In this document: piece after piece, positions 7,147 to 15,409 of the stretch
Layout of the letters: each line of letters starts with the position of its first letter
Numbering within the stretch: the first letter of the stretch is position 1
Source of the DNA: Candidatus Gastranaerophilales bacterium
GTDB lineage: Bacteria; Cyanobacteriota; Vampirovibrionia; Gastranaerophilales; Gastranaerophilaceae
Direction of reading: 5' to 3'
Assembly (NCBI GenBank): GCA_944327245.1
Contig: CALVHD010000020.1
Location: 1 to 34,089, forward strand
Length of the DNA stretch: 34,089 bases
Notes under the pieces: generated by a model
Database searches by the model: none
Seen by the model: the letters and a program-made list of their open reading frames with translations, nothing else
Told to the model about the DNA's origin: nothing
Program-made: the position numbers and the translations under genes

Positions 7147-8487
7147 ATGAAAATATTTGATAAAAAGGTAAAATTTCCAAAAGATGCAATATGGCTTGTG
7201 CCCGGATTAAGAGTTAAACGCTGGTTTGCATTGTCTGTTATGGGGTCTGTTTTAGCGGCAATTGGCGCTACTTTTATATTTAAATTAGAACCTTTGTACT
7301 ACATTGTAAAAGCAGCAAAAGAATTGTTTCATGTTGTGCCTCCTGAACCAATCGGGGTATTGTTTGTATTTGTTGGTGCTATTTTATTCCTTTTGGCATG
7401 GAAAAAAACAAATCTTTCTATGATGGATGTTGATGACGTAAATCAATTAAGAAAAAGAAATTCCATAGGCGAAGTTTTATATAGAAGAATGAAGCTTGAC
7501 CATGGTCCGAAAATTGTTGCAATAGGTGGAGGAACAGGTTTATCAATGTTGCTTCGCGGTATTAAAAAAATTACAAATAATATTACAGCGGTTGTAACAG
7601 TTGGCGATGACGGCGGTTCATCAGGCAGATTAAGAGAACAAATGGGGGTTTTGCCTCCGGGGGACATAAGAAATTGTATTGCAGCATTGGCTGATGATGA
7701 TGATATTGTAACAAAATTATTCCAATATCGTTTTAAAACGGGTCAAGGACTTGAAGGTCATAGCTTCGGCAATTTATTTATTACTGCAATGACGGCTATT
7801 TGTGGAGATATGGTTTCAGCTATTAAAGAATCATCTAAAGTTCTTTTAATTAGAGGAAGAGTTTTGCCTGCAACATGCGATGATATGAAATTATACGCCA
7901 AAATGGAAGATGACTCTATTGTTAGAGGCGAAAGCAATATTCCTGAAGCAGGTAAAAAAATTATGCAATTATGTTCGGAGCCTGCTGATTGCAAGCCTGT
8001 TCCTGAAGTTATTGATGCAATAAATGACGCCGATTTAATTATAATGGGGCCGGGAAGTTTATATACATCTGTTATTTCAAATTTTCTTGTAAAAGATATA
8101 ACAAGAGCTATTTGGCGTGCTAAAGCAAAAAAAATCTATGTATGTAATGCAATGACACAGGTGGGTGAAACTGATAATTATTCGGTTTCTGACCATGTTA
8201 AAACTATATTTGACCATGTAAGACTTGATGATATAGATGATTCAAATAAAAATTTCTTTGATGCTGTTTTGGTTAATAATTCTATGCCAAGAAATTTAGC
8301 CGAAAAATATGAACAAGCCGGCTCTTTGCCTGTTGAAATAGATATTACAGAATTAAGAAAATTAAATGTTGAAGTAGTTCAAAGCAGTTTATTGGAAGAT
8401 AATAAAGAGGGGTTTGTGCGTCATAATTGCTCTAAGGTTGCAAGAGTGATTTATCTTTGGTACAAAAAATCAATTAAAAACAAATAG
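7147..8487 (+). CDS. yvcK: YvcK/CofD-like gluconeogenesis factor with N-terminal membrane hairpin
   Basis: The CofD-like fold is clear: GGGTGLSMLLRG (from residue 127), VVTVGDDGGSSGRLR, LPPGDIRNC, EGHSFGNLF, IMGPGSLYTSVI and IYVCNAMTQVGETDNYSV. In Bacillus, YvcK binds UDP-sugars and is needed for growth on gluconeogenic carbon sources and for normal wall synthesis. This protein has 446 residues, longer than the about 320 of B. subtilis YvcK, because two membrane helices (about 27-46 and 69-86) precede the catalytic-like core. That extended form is found in cyanobacteria and some other phyla and would tether the protein to the inner membrane. The start ATG is preceded by AAAGGCG. It sits downstream of the YcsF gene and upstream of panB. 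Confidence 0.93.
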   Translation: MKIFDKKVKFPKDAIWLVPGLRVKRWFALSVMGSVLAAIGATFIFKLEPLYYIVKAAKELFHVVPPEPIGVLFVFVGAILFLLAWKKTNLSMMDVDDVNQLRKRNSIGEVLYRRMKLDHGPKIVAIGGGTGLSMLLRGIKKITNNITAVVTVGDDGGSSGRLREQMGVLPPGDIRNCIAALADDDDIVTKLFQYRFKTGQGLEGHSFGNLFITAMTAICGDMVSAIKESSKVLLIRGRVLPATCDDMKLYAKMEDDSIVRGESNIPEAGKKIMQLCSEPADCKPVPEVIDAINDADLIIMGPGSLYTSVISNFLVKDITRAIWRAKAKKIYVCNAMTQVGETDNYSVSDHVKTIFDHVRLDDIDDSNKNFFDAVLVNNSMPRNLAEKYEQAGSLPVEIDITELRKLNVEVVQSSLLEDNKEGFVRHNCSKVARVIYLWYKKSIKNK

Positions 8488-8494
8488 GATAGAA

Positions 8495-8511
8495 TGTTCT
8501 TTTAAAGAACA
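8495..8511. promoter_or_regulatory. Perfect inverted repeat between yvcK and panB
   Basis: TGTTCTTTTAAAGAACA is an 8+1+8 palindrome, 15 bases before the panB ATG. It could be an operator for the pan genes or, as RNA, a small hairpin with a 5-base loop. It is not followed by a T run, so a terminator is unlikely. Confidence 0.35.
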
Positions 8512-8525
8512 AAATTTGCGATGGT

Positions 8526-9362
8526 ATGAGAAAAAGTATTCAAAAAATACAAAATTTTAAAAAAGAGGGTAAAAAAATAACAGTTTTAACTGCTTATGAT
8601 TACTCTACCGCAAAATATATTGATCAAGCCGGAGTTGATATGATTCTTGTGGGTGATTCTTTGGCTCAGGTTGCGCTTGGATATGAAAATACAACTGATA
8701 TAGGCATGGAAGAAATGCTTGTTTTTACAAAAGCAGTATCTCGCGGGGTTGAGAATGCTCTTTTGATTGCCGATATGCCATTTATGAGTTTTCAAGTTGA
8801 TAAAAATGAAACAATGAAAAATGCTTGTAAATTAATAAAGGCAGGCGCAAATGCCGTTAAAATGGAAGGTATATCAGATTATTTAATTGATACTATAAAA
8901 CATTTGACTCAAAACGGAATACCTGTAATGGGACATTTAGGTTTTACTCCCATGAGTATTAATTCTCTGGGCGGTCATAAAATCCAAGGAAAAGATGCAG
9001 ATAGAACTATTGATATCCTTAAAGATGCGCTTAAATTACAAAATGCGGGATGTTTTGCAATTGTTCTTGAGCTTATGCCATTGCAATCCAGTCAATTTAT
9101 CTCTCAACGATTAAGAATACCAACTATAGGAATAGGCGGCGGAAAATTTTGTGATGGGCAAGTATTGGTTTCTGATGATTTATTGGGAAAATTTGACAGA
9201 TTTAAACCAAAATTTGCACGTCAATATTCAAGTTTAAAAGATATAATATTAAATGTAGCAAAAGCGTATTGTCAAGACGTTGAAAACGGGGTATTCCCAA
9301 ATATTCAAGAGTCTTTTTCACTGGATATAAAGGAGATAGAAAAACTTGAAAATTATAGATAA
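8526..9362 (+). CDS. panB: 3-methyl-2-oxobutanoate hydroxymethyltransferase
   Basis: PanB transfers a hydroxymethyl group from methylenetetrahydrofolate to 2-oxoisovalerate, the first step of pantothenate synthesis. At 278 residues it has normal length. Family motifs: TVLTAYDYSTAKYIDQAG, ILVGDSLAQVALGYENT, IADMPFMSFQ, AGANAVKMEG, VMGHLGFTPMS and IPTIGIGGGKFCDGQVLV. The Mg-binding aspartates are in the VGDSL and ADMPF motifs. The ATG at 8526 has no clear ribosome binding site; a palindrome lies just before it. The 3' end overlaps panC by 17 bases, so the two are translated together. panD is not in the window. Confidence 0.96.
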   Translation: MRKSIQKIQNFKKEGKKITVLTAYDYSTAKYIDQAGVDMILVGDSLAQVALGYENTTDIGMEEMLVFTKAVSRGVENALLIADMPFMSFQVDKNETMKNACKLIKAGANAVKMEGISDYLIDTIKHLTQNGIPVMGHLGFTPMSINSLGGHKIQGKDADRTIDILKDALKLQNAGCFAIVLELMPLQSSQFISQRLRIPTIGIGGGKFCDGQVLVSDDLLGKFDRFKPKFARQYSSLKDIILNVAKAYCQDVENGVFPNIQESFSLDIKEIEKLENYR

Positions 9363-10188
9363 TATTAAGGAATTAAAAGAAGAAATTAAGAAACTAAACG
9401 GCTCAATTGGTCTTGTTCCTACTATGGGCGCATTACATAGCGGTCATAAATCATTAATCGATAGAGCAGTTAGCGAAAATGACAACGTTATAGTGTCTAT
9501 ATTTGTAAATCCTATTCAGTTTTGTGCCGGAGAAGATTTAGATAAATATCCAAGACAACTTCAAAAAGACGCTGAACTTTGTTTGAATGCAAATGTTAGT
9601 ATTATATTTGCGCCAAAAGTTTCTGAAATGTATCAGGAAGATAAAAATAATTTGACTTTGATTTGTCCGCCTTATTCCGTTGTGGATAAATTATGCGGAA
9701 AATCACGTCCAGGACATTTTGATGGAGTTTGCAGCGTTGTAGCGAAATTGTTTAATTTGACAAAAGCAAATAGGGCATACTTTGGACAAAAAGACGCTCA
9801 ACAGCTTTTTATTATTCAAAAGATGACTAGAGATTTAAATTTTGATATTGAGATTATTCCTTGTCCGATAGTTAGAGAAAAAGATAATTTAGCGTTATCA
9901 AGCAGAAATAAATACTTAACCGAAAACGAAAGAAAAATAGCTCTTAATATTTCAAAATCTTTGTTTGAAGCTAAAAGACTTTATAAAGAAGGTGTTTTAA
10001 CAAAAAGAACAATAATAGATAATTCATTAAAATTGATGAATGATTTGGATGTCGAATATATTGAATTTGTTGATAAAAATACATTTATTGAGCAAGATGA
10101 AATAGATAATAACACACTTATTTTGATTGCGGCAAGAACTCCTGAAACTCATACAAGATTGATTGACAATATTTTATTATGGGAATAA
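9346..10188 (+). CDS. panC: Pantothenate synthetase
   Basis: PanC condenses pantoate with beta-alanine using ATP, through a pantoyl-adenylate. It has 280 residues. It starts with TTG at 9346, inside the end of panB, supported by AGGAG at 9331-9335, ten bases upstream. Signature segments: VPTMGALHSGHKSL (HIGH-like), VSIFVNPIQF, GEDLDKYPR, CGKSRPGHFDGVCSVV, RAYFGQKDAQQ and LALSSRNKYL (KMSKS-like). The usual FGPxED is FCAGED here, a mild deviation outside the catalytic His. It overlaps the following membrane-protein gene by 10 bases. With panB it forms the pantoate branch of coenzyme A synthesis. Confidence 0.96.
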   Translation: MKIIDNIKELKEEIKKLNGSIGLVPTMGALHSGHKSLIDRAVSENDNVIVSIFVNPIQFCAGEDLDKYPRQLQKDAELCLNANVSIIFAPKVSEMYQEDKNNLTLICPPYSVVDKLCGKSRPGHFDGVCSVVAKLFNLTKANRAYFGQKDAQQLFIIQKMTRDLNFDIEIIPCPIVREKDNLALSSRNKYLTENERKIALNISKSLFEAKRLYKEGVLTKRTIIDNSLKLMNDLDVEYIEFVDKNTFIEQDEIDNNTLILIAARTPETHTRLIDNILLWE

Positions 10189-11105
10189 TTAAAGCAAAAC
10201 TTTTATTCTTTTTTCAGGCATTAAAATTCATAATGTCTTTTATGGCATTTGTATATTTTTCGGGCTGGATTGTTCAAATATATTCGGATAATTTTTTTGA
10301 AAAATTAAATGGTTTTCTTGGTTTATTGCCAAATTATTTTGATGAAATTATTTATATGGAAGCAATTATAAATCAAAAGGCAGTGACCATGGGTTATGTA
10401 TATTCTGCCCTATTGATGATTTTAGCGGCTTTAATTGCTATGTTTTGCGTGAGAGTTTTGTCTTTTGAAAAAGCAGAAAATAATGATAAAAATGAGATAT
10501 CAAAAAAAGAAAATGAAATTATATTAACCGAAAAAAAAGTTACACATACTGAAATTAAAAACGAAGAACAAGAAGAAAAGCTCGATTGTTTTTGTGCGTT
10601 GTTTGAATTTATATTAAAGCCGGTTGATGAAAATCAAAAAAATTATAACGATATAAAAAAATTAAAAAATGAGTATTCTAAAATAATAAAAAGAAAGTTA
10701 AGCGAAAAATATTCTTCTAATTTGAAGTTTGCCATAGCCGATAGAGTATTTTTAGTTTGTAATGATTTTTCTTTATTAAATTCAATTGTAGTTGATATTT
10801 TAAGATTGTATAAAGTAATAAGTAATATTGATAATCAAAAGTTAATCAAAACTGATTATTTATTTTCTTTTTATGCTTCTTTGGATAGAAAAAATATAAA
10901 AGAAAATTTAAAGATTTTATATAAAATTAATGAATATAAAAATATAAACAGAGTTATTGTAAATCACGATATATATATGCAATATTGGGATTTAGAAGAG
11001 AAAATTTTTGATTTCAAGCCAATGGAAAGTGTAAAATTATCCAATATTAACTCTAAAAATGAAGATTTAGAGGTAGACTTATATTATATAAAAAATATTA
11101 TTTAA
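10179..11105 (+). CDS. Unknown two-helix membrane protein
   Basis: A 308-residue protein starting with ATG inside the end of panC. Two hydrophobic helices (about 16-37 and 73-95) are followed by a Lys/Glu-rich linker (about 98-135) and a soluble C-terminal domain of about 170 residues containing SNLKFAIADRVFLVCNDFS. I do not recognise the family. The topology suggests an inner-membrane anchor with a long domain on one side. The tight overlap with panC points to cotranslation, but a link to pantothenate is not evident. Its stop overlaps the stop of the convergent pilin-like gene by 8 bases. Confidence 0.75.
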   Translation: MGIIKAKLLFFFQALKFIMSFMAFVYFSGWIVQIYSDNFFEKLNGFLGLLPNYFDEIIYMEAIINQKAVTMGYVYSALLMILAALIAMFCVRVLSFEKAENNDKNEISKKENEIILTEKKVTHTEIKNEEQEEKLDCFCALFEFILKPVDENQKNYNDIKKLKNEYSKIIKRKLSEKYSSNLKFAIADRVFLVCNDFSLLNSIVVDILRLYKVISNIDNQKLIKTDYLFSFYASLDRKNIKENLKILYKINEYKNINRVIVNHDIYMQYWDLEEKIFDFKPMESVKLSNINSKNEDLEVDLYYIKNII

Positions 11106-11748
11106 CTTTTGAAGAACCAAAAGGAATTATAAACGTATCTTTCCCAAAGATTCCATCGGCATTTATATAAGAATATAATATATATCCGCAGGCATTATTG
11201 ACCACTCTGGCATTAGAAACAGGAAGAGTTGTTTCTTCTGTTTCTTCTTCGGTTTCTTCTTCTGTTTCAATTTTTTTATCATCTCTTGCAAGGTATTCTT
11301 TTGCAACAACTTCAAGAGAACAATCTTTGTCGTAAACAAAAGCTGCTTTAATTTTGGGCATAAAATAAGCGCATTGTGGATCTAGGGAAGAATTAATATA
11401 TTCTTTAATTGAATCAGAATTTATTGAAATTTCAGAACAATCTATTGTATCTCCATCTAAATATTTAACAAAATAATTTCTCAAATCAACCGAATCAATA
11501 AGTGTATCACCATTTTCATCATTTAAGTTTTTGAGGTCAAAATTTTTAGTGTTGCTAAGCAGAATATTTTGTAATGTGGCTATAACGGTTGAATAAAAGT
11601 CTTGGCTGATTGATATTGTTTGTTTTGTTTTTAGGGTTTCAACATTTACATTTGTAGCTATTGTTAGTATAGATACAAAACCTATAACAACAAGTACTAT
11701 TAATGATTCTGAGATAGTAAAAGCTTTTTTTCTTTTAAAATTAGACAT
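11098..11748 (-). CDS. Type IV pilin-like / pseudopilin protein (divergent member)
   Basis: A prepilin with the start MSNFKRKKA/FTISESLIVLVVIG: a basic leader, then a hydrophobic helix with Glu at mature position 5. The residue before the predicted cleavage site is Ala instead of the usual Gly. I chose the ATG at 11748 (216 residues) because it gives a 9-residue leader; an ATG at 11781 would add 11 residues. Near the C-terminus lies a Glu/Thr run (residues from about 160) coded by imperfect TTCTTCTGTTTC-type repeats, then the end CGYILYSYINADGIFGKDTF, which resembles the ends of the three pilin genes on the other strand. It is probably processed by a PilD-type peptidase and assembled in a pilus or pseudopilus. 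Confidence 0.82.
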   Translation of the reverse strand: MSNFKRKKAFTISESLIVLVVIGFVSILTIATNVNVETLKTKQTISISQDFYSTVIATLQNILLSNTKNFDLKNLNDENGDTLIDSVDLRNYFVKYLDGDTIDCSEISINSDSIKEYINSSLDPQCAYFMPKIKAAFVYDKDCSLEVVAKEYLARDDKKIETEEETEEETEETTLPVSNARVVNNACGYILYSYINADGIFGKDTFIIPFGSSKVK

Positions 11749-11822
11749 CTTGCACCAATTTGATAATACATATTTTTGCATAAAATTTTAATTTGCTGTT
11801 CATATAAATAGAGGACTTGCAA

Positions 11823-11850
11823 TTGAATATTAAAAGCTAGTTGGTATAAT
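11823..11850 (+). promoter_or_regulatory. Extended -10 promoter of the pilin cluster
   Basis: TTGAAT (11823-11828), a 16-bp spacer, and TATAAT (11845-11850) preceded by TGG, which makes an extended -10. The expected start point is 11857, exactly the GTG start codon, so the mRNA should be leaderless. Confidence 0.6.
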
Positions 11851-11856
11851 GATTTT

Positions 11857-12495
11857 GTGGCCAAGTACAATATAAGAAAAAAAGCATTTACAATTTCAGA
11901 AATGATAATCACGATGGTGATTATCGGAGCTATTTTTGCAATTACTACAGCCGTTATAAAGATTGCTAATCCTGTTGAAGAAGGTTTTTTGACTCTTTCA
12001 ATGAAAACAGAAATTGCTATAGAACAAGCAAGCACAGCGATTTTATTAAATAATGCGGTTTATGATGATTATAAAAGAATAAAAGATTCGAAAGGCTATT
12101 TTTCTATTGAAGATAAAGATATAGATAAAAGAATGGTTAATTTGTATGCAAGATATCTTCAAAAGGTTGATTATGGCGTAGATTTATCAGAGGAATATTT
12201 TTTAAAAAATCTTAAAATTTCAAATAAACAATTATCCAGTGTTCCTCTGAAAGATATATACGGTAATTTTATTTTTATACAAGACGGGGTATTGCTTGGA
12301 TTTAGATTTTATAATTCTTGTTCAGCTACTGAAAAATGGGCTTCCCCGTCTAATTATAAAGGAGTTTATGAAATAAAAAATGTTTGCGGTTCTATTTTTT
12401 ATGATGTAAATTCTTATGCTAAACCTAATAAATTAGGTTTAGACCAACATATTATAGCAATATATAATCGTGGAATTAAATATGATGAGAACTAA
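11857..12495 (+). CDS. Type IV pilin-like / pseudopilin protein
   Basis: A 212-residue protein starting with GTG. The prepilin leader MAKYNIRKKA is followed by FTISEMIITMVIIGAIF, with Glu at mature position 5 and Ala before the cleavage site. The C-terminal part has the motif CGSIFYDVNSYAKPNKLG and then LDQHIIAIY. It shares this ending with the next two genes, so all three are probably diverged copies of one pilin family. It is first of a plus-strand run and lies 11 bases before the next gene. The likely role is a minor pilin or pseudopilin in a type IV pilus, DNA-uptake or T2SS-like machine; which one is not decided by the sequence. Confidence 0.85.
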   Translation: MAKYNIRKKAFTISEMIITMVIIGAIFAITTAVIKIANPVEEGFLTLSMKTEIAIEQASTAILLNNAVYDDYKRIKDSKGYFSIEDKDIDKRMVNLYARYLQKVDYGVDLSEEYFLKNLKISNKQLSSVPLKDIYGNFIFIQDGVLLGFRFYNSCSATEKWASPSNYKGVYEIKNVCGSIFYDVNSYAKPNKLGLDQHIIAIYNRGIKYDEN

Positions 12496-12506
12496 AGGAG
12501 ATAAAA

Positions 12507-13061
12507 ATGAATTATAAAAAAGCGTTTACAATGGCAGAAGCGATTTTAGTTATGACCATATTGGGTATAATTGCAACCATTATGATTACTTCTTTGAAGC
12601 CTGCCCAATTTAAGGATAAAGGTTTTTCCATTATGGCCAATAAAGTTTTGTCTGAAATTGATACAGCTATGACACAAATTCTTGTAAACGATTCAAAATA
12701 CGGTCAGCTTTCTAATTTGATTGATGGTAATGTAATGTTTAGCTTTGCAACTACAGATAAATCTGCTAATCTAAAAAATTTATTTAAAAAATACTTAACT
12801 ACAACAAGAAAAGATATTACCGGAACATATTGCGCTACAGATACAACATTTTCTTTTTCTTTAAAAGATGGTGCTTGTATGGGTGTTAAAATGGGAAAAG
12901 TTGACAATGCTGCTACTATATTCCCCGGTGAAGATACAACTACAAGTACAACAGCAACATACGGCACTATTAAATTTGATATCAATGGTGCCGAAGAGCC
13001 AAACGCTACAGGAAAAGACCAGTTCTTGCTGCCTATTGGTGTCGATGGCATAATGTATTAA
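12507..13061 (+). CDS. Type IV pilin-like / pseudopilin protein
   Basis: A 184-residue protein with strong AAAGGAG before its ATG. The leader MNYKKA is followed by FTMAEAILVMTILGIIATIM: Glu at mature position 5, Ala before the cleavage site. The middle is rich in Thr and Lys (a TTTSTTAT run near residue 150). The C-terminus reads YGTIKFDINGAEEPNATG then KDQFLLPIG, the same motif as its neighbours. DINGxxxPNxxGxD looks like an Asp/Asn-rich loop that could bind calcium, as in some T2SS major pseudopilins. It is cotranscribed with the genes on both sides. Confidence 0.87.
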   Translation: MNYKKAFTMAEAILVMTILGIIATIMITSLKPAQFKDKGFSIMANKVLSEIDTAMTQILVNDSKYGQLSNLIDGNVMFSFATTDKSANLKNLFKKYLTTTRKDITGTYCATDTTFSFSLKDGACMGVKMGKVDNAATIFPGEDTTTSTTATYGTIKFDINGAEEPNATGKDQFLLPIGVDGIMY

Positions 13062-13077
13062 TTTGACAGAGGTAAAA

Positions 13078-13620
13078 ATGGCAAAAAATGGCTTTACATT
13101 GTTTGAAGCTATGATTGTAACGGTCATTGTCGGTATGATAGTCAGTATAATGCTGGTTAATTTAAGACCAAATGATATCAGACAAGAAACCTTGCAAAAA
13201 GCCGCTTTAGCTTTATATAGGCATATTGATTTTGCAACTAATCAGATAATAGTTAAAAATTCACCTACATATTCACTTGATAACGTAAGGGCTCTTGATG
13301 GAACCAGTTGTTCTATTACTAAGGAAGCTGATGAAAAATATTTTTTAGAATTATATAAAAAATATTTAATTGCAAAACGGAGTGATAAAGCTATCACCAG
13401 CGGAGAAATAACATTAAGAAATAATGCCACTTTTAAAATAGAATTGAACGGAGATTGCACCCAAGAAGCCACAGGTTTATATAATCCCATGCTTCCTAAT
13501 ACTTCAACATCTAAAAGGAGCTGCGGGTTAATATATTTTGATGTGAATGGAGAAGATTTGCCTAATACATTAGGATTGGACAAATACATTATTTCAATAG
13601 GAAAATTAGGTTTAAGATAA
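13078..13620 (+). CDS. Type IV pilin-like / pseudopilin protein
   Basis: A 180-residue protein from the ATG at 13078, which has AGAGG 6 bases upstream; a TTG at 13063 is in frame but overlaps that site. The leader MAKNG is followed by FTLFEAMIVTVIVGMIV. Of the four pilins here, this is the only one with Gly before the cleavage site. The end reads CGLIYFDVNGEDLPNTLG then LDKYIISIG. It carries two Cys residues in the middle of the mature protein (near SCSI and GDCT) that could form a disulfide. Last of the pilin genes on this strand, followed by TPR genes. Confidence 0.86.
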   Translation: MAKNGFTLFEAMIVTVIVGMIVSIMLVNLRPNDIRQETLQKAALALYRHIDFATNQIIVKNSPTYSLDNVRALDGTSCSITKEADEKYFLELYKKYLIAKRSDKAITSGEITLRNNATFKIELNGDCTQEATGLYNPMLPNTSTSKRSCGLIYFDVNGEDLPNTLGLDKYIISIGKLGLR

Positions 13621-13622
13621 TT

Positions 13623-13638
13623 TCATCTGATTAGATGA
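13623..13638 (+). terminator. Weak hairpin after the pilin genes
   Basis: TCATCT/AGATGA form a 6-bp stem with a GATT loop three bases after the pilin stop, followed by the interrupted T run TTTAATCTT. At most it would be a leaky terminator that reduces readthrough into the TPR genes. Confidence 0.35.
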
Positions 13639-13720
13639 TTTAATCTTGATGATATTAAAGCATAATTTTGTAAAATCGATAGCTAAGACAGTACGAGTTT
13701 TTGTCAAAGCAAGGATTAAA

Positions 13721-15388
13721 ATGTTAAAACATAAAGAGAGTTTCCCCATAAAAGAAGATAATAAATCAATGATACAGGCGCAAGATACATTAGAAAAAGC
13801 AGTTCAGGCTCATCAAAGGTATTTGTTAAAAGAATCCAATGAGGATTTAAGTGCTGCAATTAACGGATATATTGAAACAATATCAGAAAATCCAAAGCAA
13901 ACAAGCGCATATTACAGACTTGCGACACTTTTACACAAAAACGGACAAATTGGAATTGAAAGTGCTATACAACAGTGCAGAAAAGCTGTTGCAATAAGTC
14001 CTGATGATGCCAATGCGCACATGTATTTAGGATATTTTCTTTCTTTAAATGCTGATTTTGATGAAGCAAAAGATGAATTTAAAAAAGCGATAAATTTAAA
14101 ACCTGCTGCTTCAAGAACTCGCATTGTAATGGCGTTAACTTGTATTGAAAAAATAAGAAATACAAATGATAAAAATGCACTGAGGGATTTGACAGGTGCA
14201 ATATATTATGGACTTACAGGGACCATAATGAGTATTTTTGATAAAGCCAGCATAAAAATGCTTTGTCAAAATATAAAAGATGATATTAATTTTATAAAAT
14301 ATAAAACAAAAGGCGAATTTTATGAAAAAATAAATTCGCAAAAAAAAGCTTATAACATATATTTGAGCGCTGTTGATAATTCAAAAAAATCAATTTCGTT
14401 GTATGAGCGCATGGCAAAAATTGCTATCAAAAAAAATCGTTATGATATAGCTTTTGATTGCTTGAATAACGTTGTTATATTGTCTGATAATGACCCTATG
14501 AAGGTTGTTAGCGCAATAGAATTTGTTGAAGAATATCAAAAAGATAAAATAGATGAATTAATCGATTACTATACGATTTTAGTTAATAAATATCCTGAGT
14601 TTTCTAAGTGTTACTATGAACTTGGACATTTATATTTGAAAAAAGATGAAAAAATTAATGCGCTTTCTGCTTTCAAACTGGCGCTTAAATATGATGAAAA
14701 TAATCCGTATTATCAAAATTCTTTGGCATATGCATATGTTCAATTAGAACAATATGACAGTGCCATAGAGCTTTATAAGAAAGCTCTTGAAACAAATCCT
14801 AACGATGAATGGTCGGCTGTTGTTGCGCAAGCCCTTGCTGCTATATACCATCAAATTAAAGGTAATTCCGAAGCTGCAATATCAATGTTGCAAAGCAGCC
14901 TTTTATTAACAAAAAATAAATCGCAAATCCATGAAGCGATTGCTGATATATATTATGATAATGAAAATCTGGATAATGCAGTTGAATATTATCAATTAGC
15001 TTTAAAAGAAGATAGTGAAAATCCTAAAATTTATTCAAGACTTGCTATGGCATATTGGGAAAAAGATTGCATTGAAAAAGCTATTATTTATTATTCAAAG
15101 GCAATCGAGCTTGATTCAAGTTATGATATAGCATACAATAACCTTGGCGTAGTATTTTTAGACGGATTGGGCGATGCTCATAGAGCTATGGAATATTTTA
15201 AAACAGCGGTTTCTATTAATCCGATGTATGTTCTTGCATATTTTAATTTAGCAAGAAGCCATGAAGCTCTGGGAGAAAAAATCCAAGCTGCAAAGCAATA
15301 TCAAAAGGCACTAAATCTAAATAAAGAAAAGAATGAAATGGAGCAAAGAATTATAGAAGACAGGCTCTATAAATTATTTGAAGCGTAG
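13721..15388 (+). CDS. Tetratricopeptide repeat protein (soluble)
   Basis: A protein of 555 residues from the ATG at 13721, chosen because AAGGA lies 6 bases upstream; an ATG at 13649 in the same frame would add 24 residues but has no such site. At least ten TPR-type helical pairs cover most of the length, for example AYYRLATLLHKNGQ, NAHMYLGYFLSLNADFDEA and AYNNLGVVFLDGLGDAHRA. There is no signal peptide or membrane helix. TPRs are protein-binding scaffolds; in pilus systems, TPR proteins such as PilF/PilW help secretin assembly, but those are short lipoproteins unlike this one. The place between pilin genes and a diguanylate cyclase suggests a related job, though that is inference. Confidence 0.88.
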   Translation: MLKHKESFPIKEDNKSMIQAQDTLEKAVQAHQRYLLKESNEDLSAAINGYIETISENPKQTSAYYRLATLLHKNGQIGIESAIQQCRKAVAISPDDANAHMYLGYFLSLNADFDEAKDEFKKAINLKPAASRTRIVMALTCIEKIRNTNDKNALRDLTGAIYYGLTGTIMSIFDKASIKMLCQNIKDDINFIKYKTKGEFYEKINSQKKAYNIYLSAVDNSKKSISLYERMAKIAIKKNRYDIAFDCLNNVVILSDNDPMKVVSAIEFVEEYQKDKIDELIDYYTILVNKYPEFSKCYYELGHLYLKKDEKINALSAFKLALKYDENNPYYQNSLAYAYVQLEQYDSAIELYKKALETNPNDEWSAVVAQALAAIYHQIKGNSEAAISMLQSSLLLTKNKSQIHEAIADIYYDNENLDNAVEYYQLALKEDSENPKIYSRLAMAYWEKDCIEKAIIYYSKAIELDSSYDIAYNNLGVVFLDGLGDAHRAMEYFKTAVSINPMYVLAYFNLARSHEALGEKIQAAKQYQKALNLNKEKNEMEQRIIEDRLYKLFEA

Positions 15389-15409
15389 AAGTAATAAGCC
15401 ATTACCAAG

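Noticed and set aside
12704-13051. Minus-strand reading frame of 115 residues inside a pilin gene
   Set aside because: The plus-strand pilin has a leader, helix, ribosome binding site and conserved ending; the antisense frame has none of these.
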